A stretch of 64,000 nucleotides of DNA from contig NZ_JAKMCP010000001.1 in NCBI RefSeq assembly GCF_022662105.1, positions 620,001 through 684,000 on the forward strand, in the 5' to 3' direction. Below, one piece after another: positions 61,001-64,000 of the stretch. A program made the position numbers and the translations under genes. The DNA is from Aestuariivivens sediminis (GTDB lineage: Bacteria; Bacteroidota; Bacteroidia; Flavobacteriales; Flavobacteriaceae). The first letter of the stretch is position 1. Each line of letters begins with the position of its first letter. The notes beneath the pieces were generated by a model. The model worked only from the letters and a program-made list of their open reading frames with translations, searched no databases and was not told where the DNA came from.

Positions 61001-62433
61001 GTCGCAACCAATTTGACATTATGCTTTTTTGCCAATTTAATCAAGGTAGGATTAACCCGATTTTCGTCTTCCTGGTTATGACGCATCACCTCCATATACA
61101 AGTCATCACCAAATTCATTCTTCCACCATAACAAGGCTTCTTCTGCCTGGTTTTCACCAACATTCAACACTTTACTGGGGACCTCACCATATAAGTTTCC
61201 GGTAAGGGCAATCAAATCTTCTTTGTATTTTTTAATGAGTTTTTTATCAATCCTGGGGACATAATAAAATCCGTCAATAAATGCATGGGAGGACAGTTTG
61301 GCCAAATTATGATAGCCTTTTTTATTTTTTGCCAGGAGCACAATTTGATAGCCATTGTCCTTTCTGGTTCGTTCCAGGTGATCTTCGCAAACAAAAAACT
61401 CACATCCCACAATAGGCTTAATTAATGGCATCTCTAATAATTCCCCTTTGCTTTCGGCGTTCTTGATATTGGCCTTTATAAGGTTATTCTGTCTGTTGAC
61501 TGCATTCACAAAATGAAAGGCCCCCATCATATTGGCATGATCGGTCAAAGCGACGGCAGGCATATGGTGACTGGCAGCTGCTTCAACCAAATCGGATACA
61601 CTCATGGTGGATTGCAGAATTGAAAACTGGGAATGATTGTGAAGATGTACAAAATCGACATCGGCTAAATTGGAGACGTTCTGCTTAATTTTAGCCGATG
61701 ATACATCCCCAAACTGGTTTGCCTTTAAACGTTCCCGTATTTTTGAACTTTCCTTTTTAAGATTGATGTGTTTTAAACCCATTAACTGAATCTGCCCCGG
61801 GTTTTCTTTGGCAAATTTTTCAAAATAACCGCGGGTAACATCCAGCTCTTCAGGAGTATATTCTCTTAAACGAACCAACTCCAGGAAACAACGCGTGGTC
61901 GCTTCAACATCAGCTGTGGCGTTATGGGCTTCAGCAAACGATTCGTTAAACAGGTACTCGTGCAATTCGGCCAGGGTGGGCAGTTTAAATTTACCACCAC
62001 GACCCCCGGGAATACGGCATAATTCGGCCGTATGCTCTGTACACGTGTCTAATACCGGCAATTTCTGCAATGGGCTGGCCACATCTGCTCTCACAAATTC
62101 CGCACCCATAATGTTGAGATCGAACGTCACATTCTGACCAACAACAAATTTGGTTTGACTCAGAGCCTCATTGAATTTCTTCAAAACGTCCGCTATGGGC
62201 CTGCCCTGTTCCTGTGCCAATTCTGATGAAATCCCATGGACCTTTTCGGCATCATAGGGGATATTGAATCCCTCAGGTTGGATTAAATAATCTTGATGAT
62301 CGAGACAATTACCCATGGCATCGTGCAATTGCCAGGCTATTTGCACACACCTTGGCCAATTCTCTACATCTGTAATCGGGGCATCCCAACGTTTCGGTAA
62401 TCCGGTAGTTTCCGTATCGAAAATTAAATACAT
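58045..62433 (-). CDS. dnaE: DNA polymerase III alpha subunit with fused 3'-5' exonuclease
   Basis: 1462 aa, longer than most DnaE (~1160) because of an N-terminal DEDDh proofreading domain (residues ~1-210: FDTETTGL start, GQNVTFDLNIMG, AEAHNATADVEAT). Then come the PHP domain (FVHLHNHSQFSILQSTMSVSDLVEAA), the palm with PDIDIDFDDEGR, the thumb/fingers regions (YQEQVMLLSQ, FNKSHSTCYAW), and a C-terminal OB domain (FGGVVTDVQHRVSKQGKGWALFTVEDY). The exonuclease fusion is usual in Bacteroidota. It is the replicative polymerase. Confidence 0.97.
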   Translation of the reverse strand: MYLIFDTETTGLPKRWDAPITDVENWPRCVQIAWQLHDAMGNCLDHQDYLIQPEGFNIPYDAEKVHGISSELAQEQGRPIADVLKKFNEALSQTKFVVGQNVTFDLNIMGAEFVRADVASPLQKLPVLDTCTEHTAELCRIPGGRGGKFKLPTLAELHEYLFNESFAEAHNATADVEATTRCFLELVRLREYTPEELDVTRGYFEKFAKENPGQIQLMGLKHINLKKESSKIRERLKANQFGDVSSAKIKQNVSNLADVDFVHLHNHSQFSILQSTMSVSDLVEAAASHHMPAVALTDHANMMGAFHFVNAVNRQNNLIKANIKNAESKGELLEMPLIKPIVGCEFFVCEDHLERTRKDNGYQIVLLAKNKKGYHNLAKLSSHAFIDGFYYVPRIDKKLIKKYKEDLIALTGNLYGEVPSKVLNVGENQAEEALLWWKNEFGDDLYMEVMRHNQEDENRVNPTLIKLAKKHNVKLVATNNTYYQNKEDANAHDILLCVKDGEKQATPIGRGRGYRYGLPNQEYYFKSSEEMKHLFHDLPEAIFNIQEIVDKIEVYQLAREVLLPAFDIPDQFKHEEDKIDGGKRGENAYLRHLTYEGAKKRYGDELSEDLKERIDFELSVIENTGYPGYFLIVEDFIREARNMNVSVGPGRGSAAGSVVAYCLWITNIDPLKYDLLFERFLNPDRISMPDIDIDFDDEGRSRVMDYVIKKYGSNQVAQIITYGTMAAKSSIRDTARVLDLPLFDADRIAKLIPNMSKLNKIFDLDDKELSHKFRAEDLEKVHQLLNISEGDDLEAETVNTARTLEGSVRNTGIHACGVIITPDDITKFVPVATAKDSDLYVTQFDNSVVESAGLLKMDFLGLKTLTLIKDTVKIVKAKHDIDLDPEQFPLDDEKTYALFQRGETVGVFQYESPGMQKHLRDLKPTVFEDLIAMNALYRPGPMEYIPSFVRRKHGDEEIDYDLPAMEEYLKETYGITVYQEQVMLLSQKLANFTKGEADVLRKAMGKKQIAVLDKMKPKFIEQASANGHDATILEKVWKDWEAFASYAFNKSHSTCYAWIAYQTAYLKAHYPAEYMAAVLSNNMNDIKQVTFFMEECKRMKLNVLGPDVNESYYKFSVNQDNAVRFGMGAIKGVGQGAVRTIVENRKKDGHYKSIFDLAKRIDLRAANKKAFENLALAGGFDCFKSTHRAQYFHDDGDGITFLEKAIKYGAKHQENENSAQVSLFGDASEVQIAEPQVPPCEEWGTMEKLGKEREVVGIYISGHPLDDFKTEMNAFCNATVALFNNLEPYINRELVFGGVVTDVQHRVSKQGKGWALFTVEDYNDSFEFRIFGEEYLKFRHFLMKNNFVFVKTFVREGWINKDTGKRSEPRLQFNNFQLLHDVMETYAKKISIQVDIDDLKKEKIMALKELIKMHPGNQVLHFMVYDNQEKIKLTMSSRKQKVKVCQELINELEEQHVHFKLN

Positions 62434-62843
62434 GAAATGGTTTTAACGGTTGATTTGATCGTTTACTAAGAGTTCAATTGAAAAGCATAAAAATACATAG
62501 AATTTCAGCTTAATTAAAGTGAAGTTATGAACAGTTGTAAACAGAATAAAATGCCATAATTTTCTCCAAATTTTTACAAAACAAACTCAGCACCAACCCT
62601 CCAATTAGAAGACCGAACATGCAATTACCTGGCCTGTCTGCACAATTAACCGGGAAAATTCAATGTGTAAGGGAGTTGATAATCCCCCAATACCAGTACT
62701 CACTGAATTCGTTTAAGATAAAATAAAAAATTACTGCTCCTGGCCACAATTTTTTTTAAAGACACCAAAACCTAACATTTGTCATAGTTTTGGGGACCAT
62801 TAATTTATATTTTTCGTGCATCTTTTAATAAACAAATATCATC
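62434..62843. other. 410-bp divergent intergenic region
   Basis: Between dnaE and the cytochrome gene, holding both promoters. I see no gene or RNA. TTAATTTATATTTTTCGTG shortly before the cytochrome start is a plausible AT-rich promoter region but I cannot fix a -7 box. Confidence 0.4.
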
Positions 62844-64000
62844 ATGAAAAATTTAAAGCTCATTATTAACTTGATTGTTATCACATCGAGTTTAATGTTA
62901 TTCCAATGTACAAGTGATTATACCGCGATTCCAGGTCAAGATGGCATTGACGGGGTTGATGGGGTTGATGGCCTCGATGGCCTCGATGGACTTGACGGAG
63001 TTGGTGTTCAGGAATGTATCGACTGCCACAGCACATCGCATAGAGAAGGAATTTTTGATGCATACTTAACTTCAGGTCACGGTGGCCAGCCAGGGTATTC
63101 TTATGAAGCATGGACTAGAGGCACCAGAGAAAGTTGTGCTCCATGCCATAATAATGAAGGTTTCATTGATTATATAGAGACAGGAGCAGTAGCCGTTGGT
63201 GGTTATGGAATATCAAATCCATTAAACTGTAACGGCTGCCATGATGACCACCGTTCATTCGACTTTGAAAAAGACGGTAACGATTATGCCGTTAGAACAC
63301 TCGATGCAGTGGAATTTCGAGTATTTGCTGAAAATGACGCTCTGCCAGATTATGTTCTAGATTACGGCAATGCCAGTAATTTATGTGCCAACTGTCACCA
63401 ACCTAGAAGGGGTACACCTATAGCAGATGACTATCCCGGTAAATATTTGCAAACCAGTGGCCATTGGGGACCACACCACGGTCCACAAACCGCTCTATTA
63501 GAAGGACTGTTAGGAGCCTACACTACGTTCACTTTAGTTGAAGATATCCCCGCAGTCAAGCAAGCTGCGCACAGGACCGATACAGCTGCGTGTATCGATT
63601 GCCATATGCGCCATACCACAGATGGCTCCTTTGGTCACAGTTGGAATCCTACAAGAAACAATTGTACAGATTGCCATAGCGGCAATGCACAAGACCTGGA
63701 AGTTGCCGGTTTAGAAGAAGATATGGCAACATTAGGGGCACTACTAGAGCAAGTAGTAGGTCAGGCTATTGACGACAACGACGAACCCATTTTTGAAGCT
63801 GACGGTGTCACTCCTGTTCCGGTTGTAGGTATTGTTCATTTAGATGAAGGAGATCCAAATGATCCAGATGATGATGAATGGCATCCGCAAACCGGTCTGT
63901 TTGACTTAAAAGATGCAGAAGCTGCCTGGAACTTCTTGTTTATCTTAGAAGATAGAAGTCATGGTATCCACAACCCTAATTATGCAAAATCATTAATTAA
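62844..64000 (+). CDS. multihaem cytochrome c lipoprotein with collagen-like linker, 5' part
   Basis: The frame runs from ATG 62844 to the window end (385 codons) and continues. The lipoprotein signal ends LFQC (Cys 22). Residues ~31-54 are G-x-D tripeptides (GIDGVDGVDGLDGLDGLDG). Six CxxCH motifs follow: CIDCH (58-62), CAPCH, CNGCH, CANCH, CIDCH and CTDCH. Other His residues may serve as distal ligands. The product is likely an extracellular or periplasmic electron carrier, anchored by lipid and held out by the linker. Confidence 0.9.
   Translation, partial: MKNLKLIINLIVITSSLMLFQCTSDYTAIPGQDGIDGVDGVDGLDGLDGLDGVGVQECIDCHSTSHREGIFDAYLTSGHGGQPGYSYEAWTRGTRESCAPCHNNEGFIDYIETGAVAVGGYGISNPLNCNGCHDDHRSFDFEKDGNDYAVRTLDAVEFRVFAENDALPDYVLDYGNASNLCANCHQPRRGTPIADDYPGKYLQTSGHWGPHHGPQTALLEGLLGAYTTFTLVEDIPAVKQAAHRTDTAACIDCHMRHTTDGSFGHSWNPTRNNCTDCHSGNAQDLEVAGLEEDMATLGALLEQVVGQAIDDNDEPIFEADGVTPVPVVGIVHLDEGDPNDPDDDEWHPQTGLFDLKDAEAAWNFLFILEDRSHGIHNPNYAKSLI

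Noticed and set aside
58645-62137. Several plus-strand frames of 65-131 codons inside dnaE
   Set aside because: All are shadows of the long, well-supported dnaE gene on the other strand.

Overview
The window is chromosomal DNA from a Bacteroidota bacterium, almost certainly a marine-type member of the Flavobacteriaceae. The evidence is the AT-rich base composition, start codons without Shine-Dalgarno sequences, type IX secretion (T9SS) sorting domains, a DnaE with a fused N-terminal exonuclease domain, and families frequent in this group (DUF2061, DUF4407, DUF2652, DUF418, peptidase S37, cytophagalysin M43, a DUF6090-like N-terminus). No species can be named from the sequence alone.

Layout. 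(1) 0-34.5 kb is ordinary chromosome. It holds a sulfate-activation cluster (cysQ end, DUF2061, cysC), a tRNA-Leu with a decayed partial copy, an M20 dipeptidase, an EamA transporter, an SQR-like flavoprotein, DUF4407 and STAS proteins, an S37 peptidase, PhnA, a cyclase/DUF4260/YjbR operon, hemW-ruvC, a GT2 glycosyltransferase, a NarL-type two-component pair with a 48-aa lipoprotein upstream, a LacI regulator divergent from DsrE and rhodanese genes, an AraC regulator, S51, DUF2652, cupin and DUF418 proteins, and a T9SS protein with one haem motif. (2) 34.6-55.5 kb is an accessory region ending at tRNA-Asp(GTC). (3) 55.5-64 kb is again core: DUF58, clpP, trxA, dnaE, and the start of a multihaem cytochrome lipoprotein.

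The accessory region is the most interesting part. It is divided into modules, several with a single gene, by eight same-oriented copies (T1-T8) of a ~75-bp terminator-like repeat. That repeat also forms the downstream flank of the intact tRNA-Asp. The copy at 47.9 kb extends through ~103 bp that is almost identical to the tRNA-Asp downstream sequence and includes the last bases of the tRNA; a shorter tRNA-end scrap lies at 54.74 kb. Module contents include a methyltransferase, an ACR3 arsenite exporter, a DUF2784 protein, a glycosidase, a giant T9SS type B protein, and a PhzF/thioesterase-fold/GNAT/PdxH-like/AdoMetDC-like cluster. One module carries a wrecked tyrosine integrase.

Inside the ACR3 module, small co-directional genes (VOC, antibiotic-biosynthesis-monooxygenase fold, SnoaL/DUF4440-like lipoprotein, and a gene broken by an amber codon) are separated by 80-110 bp spacers. 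These begin with the last codons of the integrase and continue into a promoter-like TATCTTTA motif. A 99-bp attC-like palindrome also lies there. My reading (inference) is an accretion zone in which related integrase-bearing elements inserted repeatedly at tRNA-Asp, leaving cassette-like single genes between fragments of tRNA end, terminator and integrase tail.
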